Below are positions 22,901 through 32,100 of a stretch of DNA of 40,397 nt, one piece after another. Numbering within the stretch: position 1 is the stretch's first letter; each line of letters opens with the position of its first letter. Source of the DNA: an uncultured Bacteroidales bacterium (GTDB lineage Bacteria > Bacteroidota > Bacteroidia > Bacteroidales > F082); the NCBI GenBank assembly GCA_946408345.1, contig CAMJRR010000023.1, positions 1 to 40,397 on the forward strand, in the 5' to 3' direction. Below the pieces are notes generated by a model that ran no database searches, was not told where the DNA came from, and was given only the letters and a program-made list of their open reading frames with translations. A program made the translations under genes and the position numbers.

Positions 22901-23025
22901 TCACCCCTATAGGGGTTCATCGGAGTCGATGGTAGGTGGTACGCAGGAGTTGCACAACCTGCTTAATGTCCTGCGTCCCTACGGGACTGGGCGGAACCCC
23001 GTAGGGGTGATGGATATTAAGCAGG
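22901..23025. repeat. REP/BIME-like palindrome cluster next to the Y1 transposase
   Basis: The outer arms TCACCCCTATAGGGGTTC (22901-22918) and GAACCCCGTAGGGGTGA (22994-23010) are each hairpins themselves. Inside are ACGCAGGA/TCCTGCGT (22941-22948 and 22969-22976) and GTCCC-TAC-GGGAC (22975-22987). CCTGCTTAAT/ATTAAGCAGG (22958-22967 and 23016-23025) reaches into the first codons of the next gene. This is the expected substrate layout of a REP-associated transposase. Confidence 0.8.
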
Positions 23026-24086
23026 AGGATTTATCCCCTGCTCTTACAAGCCAAGATCCCCCACTCATCATCGCCGGCCCCTGCAGCGTAGAAAGCGAAG
23101 ACCAGATCCTCGCCACGGCGCAAGCCCTGGCTCGAATCCCCGAGGTGAAAATGCTGCGCGGTGGCATCTGGAAGCCGCGCACACGCCCCGATGTCTTCGA
23201 GGGTAGGGGAGAACAAGGCCTCGTCTGGCTCCGCGAAGCGAAACATGAGACAGGCTTGCCCATAATCACTGAAGTGGCCACACCCGAGCATGTTGAGTTG
23301 GCCTTGAAATATGAGATTGACGCACTTTGGGTTGGTGCCAGAACTGTGGTCAATCCCTTCTCGGTGCAGCAGCTTGCCGATGCATTGAAGGGTGTTGATA
23401 TTCCAGTGTTCATCAAAAATCCTGTTTCACCAGACTTGAAACTATGGATAGGTGCCTTCGAGCGTTTCCAAAAAGCTGGGTTGTCACAGTTGGCGGCCAT
23501 TCATCGTGGCTTCTCTTACTATAAGGAGTCGCCTTACCGCAATACACCCATGTGGGAAATTCCTATCGAACTGACAAGGCAACTTAATGTACCGCTTGTT
23601 ACGGATGTGAGTCATATTTGCGGCAACCGCGAGCTCCTGCAATCCACGGCACAAAAGGCGCTTGATCTCGCAACGGATGGATTAATGATAGAATGCCACA
23701 TCAATCCCGATGCTGCCCTGACTGATGCCAAGCAGCAAATCACTCCCGAAGCGTTGAAGACTTTATTGGCAGGCTTGAATTTCCGCTCCAAGCAATCTTG
23801 TAGCGTTGAACGCGATCTCGCAGGGCTTCGGGGTGAAATCGACGACATCGATGGTGAATTGCTGCAACTGTTGGCTCGCCGTATGGAAGTGAGTGCGCAG
23901 ATAGGGGAGTACAAGAAAAAAAATAACGTCACCGTGGTGCAAATGGACCGTTGGAAAAAAATCCTTGCTGACCATGTGGCTGAAGGAGCGGACATGGGGT
24001 TGTCGCCTACCTTAATTAATAAGGTGTTCGAAGCCATCCATCAGGCTTCCATTGAACGTCAGAGTGACATCATGGAAAACGAATAA
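23010..24086 (+). CDS. Bifunctional 3-deoxy-7-phosphoheptulonate synthase / chorismate mutase
   Basis: 358 residues from the ATG giving MDIKQEDLSP. The frame stays open back to 22845, but that part is REP sequence and overlaps the transposase gene. The DAHP synthase domain (about 17-265) shows IAGPCSVESE, LRGGIWKPRTRP, GARTVVNPFSVQ, PVFIKNPVSPD, AAIHRGFSYY and VTDVSHICG. The AroQ-type chorismate mutase (about 270-355) shows LRGEIDDIDGELLQLLARRMEVSAQIGEYKKKN. This fusion is characteristic of Bacteroidota: it condenses PEP with erythrose-4-phosphate and also makes prephenate, allowing joint control of Phe/Tyr synthesis. No other aromatic genes are adjacent. The start codon lies inside the last REP arm, so its exact position is uncertain. 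Confidence 0.93.
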   Translation: MDIKQEDLSPALTSQDPPLIIAGPCSVESEDQILATAQALARIPEVKMLRGGIWKPRTRPDVFEGRGEQGLVWLREAKHETGLPIITEVATPEHVELALKYEIDALWVGARTVVNPFSVQQLADALKGVDIPVFIKNPVSPDLKLWIGAFERFQKAGLSQLAAIHRGFSYYKESPYRNTPMWEIPIELTRQLNVPLVTDVSHICGNRELLQSTAQKALDLATDGLMIECHINPDAALTDAKQQITPEALKTLLAGLNFRSKQSCSVERDLAGLRGEIDDIDGELLQLLARRMEVSAQIGEYKKKNNVTVVQMDRWKKILADHVAEGADMGLSPTLINKVFEAIHQASIERQSDIMENE

Positions 24087-24166
24087 AGCCCGCTTGACGA
24101 CGGGCCTTATCGATACACGCCACCGCGTATTGTTTGATGCACCAAATTCAATAGTATTACGATTAC
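24085..24166 (-). ncRNA. Candidate ~80-nt small RNA complementary to the receptor leader
   Basis: On the minus strand a TACTTTTG element (24171-24178) is followed by ~80 bases ending in an 8-bp terminator stem AAGGCCCG/CGGGCTTT with an 8-base loop (24085-24108) and TTTATT. One pair is G.U only in minus-strand RNA. The transcript also has a hairpin ATACGC/GCGTGTAT. Its 5' part (complement of 24137-24160) can pair with 25332-25355 in the leader of the TonB-dependent receptor gene at 22 of 24 positions. No RNA family is recognised. Confidence 0.45.
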
Positions 24167-24170
24167 GGTG

Positions 24171-24178
24171 CAAAAGTA
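24171..24178 (-). promoter_or_regulatory. -7 element of the candidate small RNA
   Basis: The minus strand reads TACTTTTG, a full TAnnTTTG match, with TTGCC about 18-20 bases upstream. No protein gene follows in this direction except the 3' end of DAHP synthase in antisense. Confidence 0.5.
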
Positions 24179-24282
24179 CCTCAAGCCTAAAAATTGGGCA
24201 AGAAAAACCGTCTCCACTTTCTCAACAAGTATCAACAAATTGTTTATAATAAGTTGATAATTAAGTTAATGATGTGAAAATA

Positions 24283-24777
24283 TTAGTTGGAAATGACCAA
24301 TTTGTTTCCGTCGAAAGTGGTGCGGTACTGAATCAGGGGATAGACCATCGTGCCATCGGTGGGAAAGTCTGGGATCATGTCGGGCTCTCGAATAATGAGT
24401 TGCCCGTTAAGGATATTGTAATAGGCATTATTGCAATGATCGACAACAAACATACCTTTCTCAACCACAAGTCGTGTAGTGTTGCCTTGGCTGTCTGTGC
24501 AAGCATCAGGAAAGTTGGGTGGAATACGGTCATAAGCCAGAAACTCCGTTTCGCTTTGCCGATAGACGATGATGCCTCGACTGGTACTTTCCACATCGGA
24601 AGTGATGTAGAGCCAGTTGCTAACAAAGTTCAATTCATAATACTGATAGGTATTCGGATATATCGTTATTGGTGCAAGCAATATCGGCCTATTAGGGTTC
24701 TCAGGATATTTTTGGCATCCATGCAGTAGGGGCAGGAGCACTATTAATATTAATAGGTGTAGTTTCGTGTGTTTCAT
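24283..24777 (-). CDS. Lipoprotein, possibly a degenerate Rieske-like fold
   Basis: 164 residues. MKHTKLHLLILIVLLPLLHGC is a type II signal with lipobox LHG-C. The segment FPDACTDSQGNTTRLVVEKGMFVVDHCNNAYYNILNGQLI, shown here only by its pattern of two Cys separated by beta strands and the YxxLxG turn, resembles Rieske [2Fe-2S] proteins. The ligand pairs C-x-H and C-x-x-H are not present, so a cluster is not expected. The C-terminal part PLIQYRTTFDGNKLVISN also fits that fold. The role is unknown. Confidence 0.75.
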   Translation of the reverse strand: MKHTKLHLLILIVLLPLLHGCQKYPENPNRPILLAPITIYPNTYQYYELNFVSNWLYITSDVESTSRGIIVYRQSETEFLAYDRIPPNFPDACTDSQGNTTRLVVEKGMFVVDHCNNAYYNILNGQLIIREPDMIPDFPTDGTMVYPLIQYRTTFDGNKLVISN

Positions 24778-24782
24778 AACGG

Positions 24783-24790
24783 CAAAGAAA
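24783..24790 (-). promoter_or_regulatory. Weak -7 element of lipoprotein gene 24283-24777
   Basis: The minus strand reads TTTCTTTG, one mismatch to TAnnTTTG, only 6 bases from the start codon. The transcript would be nearly leaderless. Confidence 0.35.
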
Positions 24791-24832
24791 CGCTTTTTTT
24801 CTCAAAATCGTATCCCTTTTTTGGAAAAATAT

Positions 24833-24840
24833 TACATTTG
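24833..24840 (+). promoter_or_regulatory. -7 element of lipoprotein gene 24861-25127
   Basis: TACATTTG, a full TAnnTTTG match, 20 bases before the ATG. Confidence 0.55.
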
Positions 24841-24860
24841 CCCCAAAATAATAGAACACC

Positions 24861-25127
24861 ATGAAGAAATTATTGAAAATGGTTTCCTGCCTGCTGGTGC
24901 TTGTCTTGTTGTTTGGCTCATGTGCTTCGTCAAGGTCACGGGCCATGCGTAAGGCGGAGCGGCAGATGGAGAAGATGGAGAAACAATCGGCTAAGAATTA
25001 TGATAGAGCCAAGTCGGCGCATTACAAGCGTCAAGCCAGAAAAACTAAGCGGATGATCCAAAAAGACAAGCGTCGTGCCGAACGAATGAGACGTCGGCAG
25101 CGTAGCAACCCGTTTTTTTCGTCATAA
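24861..25127 (+). CDS. Small, very basic lipoprotein
   Basis: 88 residues. MKKLLKMVSCLLVLVLLFGSC is a type II signal with lipobox FGS-C. The mature ~68 residues are almost entirely one charged helix rich in Lys, Arg, Gln and Met (KAERQMEKMEKQSAKNY ... KTKRMIQKDKRRAERMRRRQR), ending NPFFSS. A lipid-anchored basic coiled helix could bind a nucleic acid, lipid A phosphates or peptidoglycan; nothing in the sequence decides between these. It has its own -7 element and lies between an inversely oriented lipoprotein gene and the receptor module. Confidence 0.8.
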   Translation: MKKLLKMVSCLLVLVLLFGSCASSRSRAMRKAERQMEKMEKQSAKNYDRAKSAHYKRQARKTKRMIQKDKRRAERMRRRQRSNPFFSS

Positions 25128-25280
25128 AGTATATAAAAATGGCGTTTTGTTTGAAAAATGTCAGTTGAAGTGGAAAAAAATCTTATTGAAACGTATTTTT
25201 ACAAATAACTGAAAATCAAAATTATAAATGATTGGGAGTCAAAAACGAAGAAAAAAAATACGGAAAAAAGCATATTTTTC

Positions 25281-25311
25281 TTGCGTACTTTCAAATAAGG
25301 TTGTAATTTTG
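25281..25311 (+). promoter_or_regulatory. Strong promoter of the TonB receptor / T9SS module
   Basis: TTGC (25281-25284), a 19-base spacer and TAATTTTG (25304-25311). Upstream from about 25180 are several A and T tracts that could act as an UP-like element. The expected start near 25316 gives a ~55-base leader holding the sequence complementary to the candidate small RNA. Confidence 0.7.
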
Positions 25312-25331
25312 ACGACTTTTAATGCACTATT

Positions 25332-25355
25332 ATGCACCAAATAAAGTAGTATTAC
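25332..25355 (+). promoter_or_regulatory. Leader segment matching the candidate small RNA
   Basis: ATGCACCAAAT, 4 variable bases, then TAGTATTAC. It is 21/24 identical to 24137-24160 on the plus strand and hence complementary to the minus-strand small RNA there. It ends 15 bases before the receptor ATG, where pairing could block ribosome loading. Confidence 0.5.
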
Positions 25356-25370
25356 ATAAAATTACAAGGT

Positions 25371-28300
25371 ATGTTTAAAAATTTACTAATGACCCTTGCT
25401 GTAGTACTGGCCACCTGCACGATGACCATAGCTCAATCGCAAGGAAGACTCAAAGGCAAGATTACCGATGAAACAGGAGAAACGGTACCATTTGCAAACG
25501 TCATTGTCGAAAAAGGCGGTGCGCAAGTGGCAGGTGCCTCCTCGGATTTTGACGGTAACTACGACATCAACCCGATTCCTCCGGGAACGTATGACCTCAA
25601 GGCGAGTTGTATTGGCTACAATGCGTTTGTTGTGAAAAACATCGTCATTCCGGCCAACAAAATCACCTTCTACAACATTAAGATGGCCAGCGGCGCAATC
25701 AAGATTGACGAAGTCGTGGTCATTGATTACGAGATTCCTTTGATTTCGGCGGATAACACCCAATCGGGTGCCACCATCACCTCCGAGGAAATTGCGAAAT
25801 TGCCGGTCCGTTCGGCTGAAGGCGTCGCCGCCAGCGTTGGTGGCGTGTTCTCGTCCGACGGTGAAGTCGGCTCCATCCGTGGTTCTCGTGAAGGTGCCGT
25901 CTACTACATCGACGGTGTGAAAGTCATCGGTAACGGTAGCGTCCCGCAAGGTGCTATTGACCAGGTCGACGTTATCTTGGGTGGTACGCCTGCCATGTAC
26001 GGTGACGCCATGGGTGGTATCATCAACATGACCACCAAGGGCCCCAGCCGTCAGTGGGGTGGTAGCCTTGAAGCCGAGTATTCGGTGGATGGTTACGGTC
26101 ACGGACGTCTCGGTGGTAGCTTGCAAGGACCACTTGTCAAGATTCATAAGGAAGGTGAGGAAGAGAAAGCTCTCCTCGGTTTCTTCTTGGCTTTCGACCT
26201 TAACCGTAACGAATACGGTAGCACTTCTGCCGTGGGTTATTATCGTGCCAACGAGGATTGGATGAACACCATCAAGACAAGACCTTTGAAACTGTCAGGC
26301 CTTGGCACCAGCACCCATCAAACGGCTGCCTTCACTCGCAAGGACGACAACCTGTATCATACTCGTTTCCTCAACAACACAGCTAACCAAAGCATCAACG
26401 TCACTGGAAAGATTGACGTCAGCACTGGTAAGAACAGTAACCTTACCATTGGTGGTTCGTTGTATAGAGGTGGCGGTCACTATGACGGTGGCAGTGGTCA
26501 GCATTTCTTCAACACGGAGAAGAACTACCTGTCGAAGTCGGGCACCTATCGTGGCTATGTCCGCTTTAGCCAGCGCTTCCCCTCTGACCCCAATAGCACT
26601 TCTTTGATTTCCAACGTGTACTACAGCATCCAAGCTGACTACACGCATACCCATTCAGAATCGGGCGACCCCGATCTGTGGGACAATATCTTTGGTTATG
26701 GTCACATTGGTAAGTTTACCACCACGCGTGAACCTAACTTCCACTTCTCTGCTGCTGCCATTGACTCGGTGCTTATGCCCGACGGTCAGTACAAGTCAAT
26801 CAGCAACGCTTATGTGTTGGATAACTACTTTGACACTTATGTCGAATTTGAGGAAGGCAAGTTCAACCCCTTGCTGGCTACATACGTCAAGAACTACTAC
26901 GAATTGTATGAGCCTTATGGTGCTGTTGGCTTCTTCAACAATATCTCCAACATTATCCAGAACTATGGTTTGGTCAACGGCATGTCGCCGGGTGCTGTGT
27001 ATCAGATGTATGCAGTGCCGGGTACGGTGCAAACCGGTTATTCCAAGTCGGCTAGCGACCAGATTTCCGTCAATGTCAACGGTTCTATGACCCTCGGCAG
27101 AGGCGACAACTCACACGAAATCAAGTTGGGCTTCCAGTATGAGCAACGTAACAATGCTGCGATGCAGTATAGAGTCACTTCATACAACAGAAACCCCTGG
27201 ACGCTCATGCGTCAAATGGTCAACGCCCATATCGCTGAGTTGGATGTCGATCATCCTTACGCCATTAGCTATGACGGTTTCGTCGATACCATCCTGTACA
27301 ACAGAATGTACGACGCCAGCACCCAATTCACCATTGACGCCCGCTTGCGTCAGGCTATGGGTCTGCCAGTTGACGGAACAGAATGGATCCTTACCGATAC
27401 CTACGATTTCGACAACAACACCATCAATTATTATGATGTCAATGGCAACCTGAAGACCGCAAAGGTGGAAGGTGGCCTTGACCTGAGCATGTTTGGCGCC
27501 GATGAATTGACCCGTGATGCCCAATATTCGGTCAACTATTATGGTTACACTTATGACGGTAACAGAAAGTATAGTTGGACTGAACGTCCTTCACTGACCG
27601 ACTTCTTCATTACCAAGGATAGCGACAACCTCCTGACCCGCCCGATTGGTGCCCAACAGCCCATCTACATGGCTGGTTATATCCAGGATAAGTTCGCTTT
27701 CAAGGACCTGATCTTCAACCTTGGTGTCCGTGTTGACCGTTTCGATGCCAACCAAAGCGTTTTGAAAGACCCGTACGTATTGTACGATTTCTATACTGTA
27801 GGCGACTTGAAGAGCCTCAATTTGCATCTTGATGACAACTCAGCATATGTTATTCCTGACAACATCGGTGATGATTATGTTCCTTATGTCAACAAGCTTT
27901 CGGAAAAGACCTCTATCGTTGGTTACCGTAAGGGCAACACCTGGTACAACGAAGTCGGTGCCGAAATCAACGACCCGACTGCCATCGGTATGGGTGCCGG
28001 TTCTGCTCCTTGGCTGAAGGATGCCAATCAACAGACGGTTGACGAGAAGTCGTTCAAGGATTATGATCCGGCTTGGAGCGTCATGCCGCGTATCTCCTTC
28101 TCCTTCCCGATTTCCGACGAGGCCTTGTTCTTCGCCCACTACGATGTGTTGACGCAGCGTCCTACCAGTAACTTCTACTGCAGCCCGCTGTACTACTTGC
28201 GTTTCAACGAACACTCCGACGACATCGCCAACCCCAACTTGAAGCCTCAACAGACCATCGACTACGAACTCGGTTTCACGCAGAAGGTGACCAACACCTC

Positions 28301-29150
28301 TTCGTTGACCATCACTGCCTACTATCGTGAGATCCGTAACCAGATTCAGATGTACCGTTTCAACGGTGCTTATCCTAAGGCTTACAACTCCTACAGCAAC
28401 CTCGACTTCGGTACTGTTAAGGGTTTGACTGCCAGCTATGACTTGCGTCGTACGAAGAACGCCCGTATCCGTGCCGATTATACGTTGCAGTATGCTGAAA
28501 ACACTGGTTCGTCAACTTCGACGGCTGCCGCTTTGATTGCTGCTGGTGTGCCTAACTTGAGATCTACCTTCCCGACGACTGAAGACCGTCGTCACGGTTT
28601 CAACCTGACCCTTGACTATCGTTATTCCGATGGTAAGAACTACGATGGTCCCGTCATTCATCGCAAGGATGGTTCGGCCATTCAAGTGTTGTCGAACACT
28701 GGTGTTTCGCTGGTGGTTATGGGTGGTTCTGGTACGCCTTACACTGCTTCACGTACGGTTTCGTCCCCGATTTCAGGTGGTAACAACCTGCTGCAAGGTA
28801 CCTACAACGGTTCCAGAATGCCTGCCTCCTTCCGTTTCGACCTCCGTGTCGACAAGGACTTCAACTTCATGATGGGTGGCAAGAAGGAAGGCTCGAAAGG
28901 CCGTGCTGCTTTCATGAACGTTTACCTGCAAGTGCTGAACCTGCTCAATTCGCAGAACATCACTTATGTGTATCCTGCTACCGGTAACGCCAACGACGAC
29001 GGTTACCTCTCGGCTCCCGAATGGCAACGTGAAATCAACAGTATGGTTGATCCTCAGTCCTTCATCCAGATGTATTCACTGATTGTCAACAGCGGTTACA
29101 ACTACTCGATGCCTCGTCACATCAGACTCGGTTTGAGCTTTAACTTCTAA
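25371..29150 (+). CDS. TonB-dependent outer-membrane receptor with CarboxypepD_reg-like N-terminus
   Basis: 1259 residues. The signal peptide (1-21) is followed by a carboxypeptidase-regulatory-like domain (about 25-108: GKITDETGETVPFANVIV ... GTYDLKASCIGY). IDEVVVIDYEIP is a TonB-box-like segment. The plug (about 135-225) has VGGVFSSDGEVGSIRG, YYIDGVKV and ILGGTPAMYGDAMGGIINMTTKG. A long beta-barrel ends in HIRLGLSFNF with the terminal Phe needed for BAM. No SusD gene follows, so this is not a Sus-type importer. Instead a T9SS-type giant protein and a PorV-like protein follow on the same strand. Codon use is strongly biased (GGT, CGT, AAC, GAC), suggesting high expression. The substrate is unknown. 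Confidence 0.93.
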   Translation: MFKNLLMTLAVVLATCTMTIAQSQGRLKGKITDETGETVPFANVIVEKGGAQVAGASSDFDGNYDINPIPPGTYDLKASCIGYNAFVVKNIVIPANKITFYNIKMASGAIKIDEVVVIDYEIPLISADNTQSGATITSEEIAKLPVRSAEGVAASVGGVFSSDGEVGSIRGSREGAVYYIDGVKVIGNGSVPQGAIDQVDVILGGTPAMYGDAMGGIINMTTKGPSRQWGGSLEAEYSVDGYGHGRLGGSLQGPLVKIHKEGEEEKALLGFFLAFDLNRNEYGSTSAVGYYRANEDWMNTIKTRPLKLSGLGTSTHQTAAFTRKDDNLYHTRFLNNTANQSINVTGKIDVSTGKNSNLTIGGSLYRGGGHYDGGSGQHFFNTEKNYLSKSGTYRGYVRFSQRFPSDPNSTSLISNVYYSIQADYTHTHSESGDPDLWDNIFGYGHIGKFTTTREPNFHFSAAAIDSVLMPDGQYKSISNAYVLDNYFDTYVEFEEGKFNPLLATYVKNYYELYEPYGAVGFFNNISNIIQNYGLVNGMSPGAVYQMYAVPGTVQTGYSKSASDQISVNVNGSMTLGRGDNSHEIKLGFQYEQRNNAAMQYRVTSYNRNPWTLMRQMVNAHIAELDVDHPYAISYDGFVDTILYNRMYDASTQFTIDARLRQAMGLPVDGTEWILTDTYDFDNNTINYYDVNGNLKTAKVEGGLDLSMFGADELTRDAQYSVNYYGYTYDGNRKYSWTERPSLTDFFITKDSDNLLTRPIGAQQPIYMAGYIQDKFAFKDLIFNLGVRVDRFDANQSVLKDPYVLYDFYTVGDLKSLNLHLDDNSAYVIPDNIGDDYVPYVNKLSEKTSIVGYRKGNTWYNEVGAEINDPTAIGMGAGSAPWLKDANQQTVDEKSFKDYDPAWSVMPRISFSFPISDEALFFAHYDVLTQRPTSNFYCSPLYYLRFNEHSDDIANPNLKPQQTIDYELGFTQKVTNTSSLTITAYYREIRNQIQMYRFNGAYPKAYNSYSNLDFGTVKGLTASYDLRRTKNARIRADYTLQYAENTGSSTSTAAALIAAGVPNLRSTFPTTEDRRHGFNLTLDYRYSDGKNYDGPVIHRKDGSAIQVLSNTGVSLVVMGGSGTPYTASRTVSSPISGGNNLLQGTYNGSRMPASFRFDLRVDKDFNFMMGGKKEGSKGRAAFMNVYLQVLNLLNSQNITYVYPATGNANDDGYLSAPEWQREINSMVDPQSFIQMYSLIVNSGYNYSMPRHIRLGLSFNF

Positions 29151-29187
29151 GATGAAAGGAAATTCATAACGATAAATTACAAGTATT

Positions 29188-32100
29188 ATGAAGAATATAT
29201 TTCGATTTTTGTTCGCGGCGCTGCTCGTCATTGGCGCTGTGATTCCTGGAAAGGCTGAGATGTACAAGTATGAGCAAGATGGCGGCAAAGGCCAACGCGC
29301 TCAGACCGCAGCCGGATGTACGCCTTCGTCATCTTACGACTGGCTTGACATCAACAACGTTAGAACGCGTATCAACTCTGGTGGTGACATGTGGTGGGAC
29401 CTTCCTGCTGGTACAGGTTCCAAGTATTACATTCCCGCCAATGGTTCCGCAACCTCTTTGTTTGCCGGTTCATTGTGGATTGCCGGTGTCGACGTCAACA
29501 ACCAGTTGAAGTGCGCCGCCTTGCGTTTCCGTCAGGTCGGTAACGACTACTACACCGGTCCTCTGACCGTCGATGGCAAGGCCTCTATTACCCCTGAGAC
29601 CTGCGCCAAGTGGGACAAGATCTTCAAGATTACCCGTGCCGAAGTGGACGAATTCCTCTCCCATGTTGAGGATGGTTCAGTCCAAGACGGTACTGCCGAG
29701 ATCCCTTCCATCATCGCCAATTGGCCCGCTACGCGTGCTGATGACGACCCGGAAGGCATTGCCTACTATCTGGCTCCTTTCTACGATGCCAACGGCGACG
29801 GTGAGTATGATCCCAAACAAGGTGACTATCCTTACTACGACATCTCTAACGAACTCTGCCACACCAAGATTCCGACCATGGAAGAAGAAGTCTACGGTAC
29901 CATGCACGGCTCCATCCTTGCCGACCAGGTGCTGAAGGGCGACCAAACCCTGTGGTGGATCTTTAATGATAAAGGTGCTGCCCACACCGAATCCGGCGGT
30001 CAAGCCATCGGTATTGAGGTGCGTGCCCAAGCTTTTGCTTTCGCCACCAACGACGAAATCAACAACATGACCTTCTATAGCTACGAAATCATCAACCGTT
30101 CAACCTATACCTTGACGGGTACTTACTTCTCGCCTTGGACCGACGTTGACCTGGGTTATGGCTGGGACGACTATGTAGGTTGCGACGTTGAGCGTGGTCT
30201 CGGTTATGGTTACAATGGTTCGGCTGTCGACGGTAGCGGTGAACCCGAAGCCTACGGTTCACAACCTCCGGCGATCGGTATCGACTTCTTCCAAGGCCCT
30301 TACATGGATGCCGATGGACTCGATAACCCGAAGTATACTTTTATGCAGGTCTTCGACCATCTCGATCCTGTCACTGGTGACTCCATCTTTGTTAATGACT
30401 CCTCCACTGCAGTGCAAGTGGTTGACGAAAGCATCAACGGTGTGAACTTTGGTAACGGCATCGTCGACGACGAACGTTTCGGTATGCGCCGCTTCGTGTA
30501 TCACAACAACAGCTCAGCCGATAACGGTGACCCGAGCACGGCTCCCCAATATTACAACTACCTGCGTGGTATTTGGAAGAATGGTGCCAAGATGCGTTAT
30601 GGTGGCAATGCTTACACGGGTACTGACGTCGTTGGTCCTGATTGCGACTTCATGTTCCCTGGCGACTCTGACCCGTGGAACTGGGGTACCAATGGTACGC
30701 CTCCCCAGGGTGGTTTCAACGCGAATGGTAAGTTCTGGACCGAGGAGCAGTGCGGTAATGCACCTAACGACCGTCGTTTCATGCAGTCGGCAGGCCCCTT
30801 CACCTTGGAACCTGGTGCTGTCAACTACATCACCTTCGGTGTGCCGTGGGCTCGTGCCACTTCTGGTGGTGCCTGGGCTTCCGTTGAATTGCTGCGCGTG
30901 GTCGACGACAAGTGCCAAGCCTTGTTCGACAACTGCTTCAAGGTCATCGACGGTCCTAACGCTCCTGACCTGACCATCCGTGAGCTCGACCAACAGCTCA
31001 TCGTCTATCTGTCGAATGCTCCGCTTTCCAATAACTATAAGGAAGGCTATATCGAACTTGACCCCGAAATTCCGGTCGGAAGAGTGGATACGGAAGTCAT
31101 TAAGGATTCTACTGAAGTTATTACTATTGATGGCGATACTGTTTTCACCGTTACTGAACATGAGAATAAGATTGAAACCCTATATGACAGATTCTATCGT
31201 TTCGAAGGTTACAAGGTGTATCAGTTGGTCAACGCTGAAGTGGGTGCTGACGAACTCAGCAATACCGACAAGGCTCGTTTGGTGTTCCAGTGCGACGTTC
31301 GCAACAATGTGACTACGCTCACCAACTTTGAGTACGACGAGGCTCTGCATGCCAATGTGCCCAAGCAGAAGGTGGTCGGCGGCGATGCTGGTATTTCCCA
31401 TAGCTTCGTGTTGACTCAAGACCAGTTTGCCCAAGGCGACAACCCGAACTTGGTGAACCACACCACCTATTATTATATGGCAGTGGCTTACGCCTACAAC
31501 AACTTCTTGCCCTATGGTCAGGAAGACGCTTTGAGCATTCTCGGTCAGAAGAAGCCTTACCTCGAAGGTAGAAAGAACATCCAAGTCTATTCTGCCGTGC
31601 CTCACAAGACCATCAACGGTACACTGCTTCGCTCCAAGTATGGCGACAGCCCTGCCGTTACTCGTCTCGTTGGTGTTGGTAACGGAGGTAATGAACTTGA
31701 ACTCACACAAGAAACCGTCAACGAAATCTTGAGCAAGCCGATGGCTTCCGAGACCAACCGCTTTGGTAGTCCCGACTACCCGATTGCCTACCATCCTTCC
31801 TATGAGGCTGGTTACAGTCCAATTTATGTCAAGATCATCGACCCGTTGAACGTGAAGTCACATCGTTATGAGCTTTACTTCGATGATATGGTTACACAAT
31901 ACACGCACAATGTTACCGGTAACCAAGAGATTGTGGGCGACTCTGCCGCTCGTTTGGTGAACCACTGGTATCTGTTGGATCTCGATGAACCTGAAGTTCC
32001 GGGCGAGAATCCGTTCAGAGGTGATACCACTACTATCTACGACAATGAGCAAATGTTCATTGACCGCGGTATTTCCATCACCCTTACCCAAACTTATGAC

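Noticed and set aside
22845..23009. 55-codon N-terminal extension of DAHP synthase
   Set aside because: It overlaps the transposase end and translates palindromic REP sequence; the conserved domain starts after MDIKQEDL.
24087..24108. Terminator for DAHP synthase on the plus strand
   Set aside because: The stem is present but on the plus strand has an A.C mismatch and is followed by CTTATC, not a T-run; it fits the minus strand better.
25386..26147. 253-codon minus-strand open frame inside the TonB receptor gene
   Set aside because: Strong codon bias of the receptor creates long antisense frames; this one has no recognisable motifs and no promoter.
30514..31161. 215-codon minus-strand open frame inside the giant surface protein gene
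   Set aside because: It has the same antisense-frame effect from biased codons; the sense frame is clearly coding.
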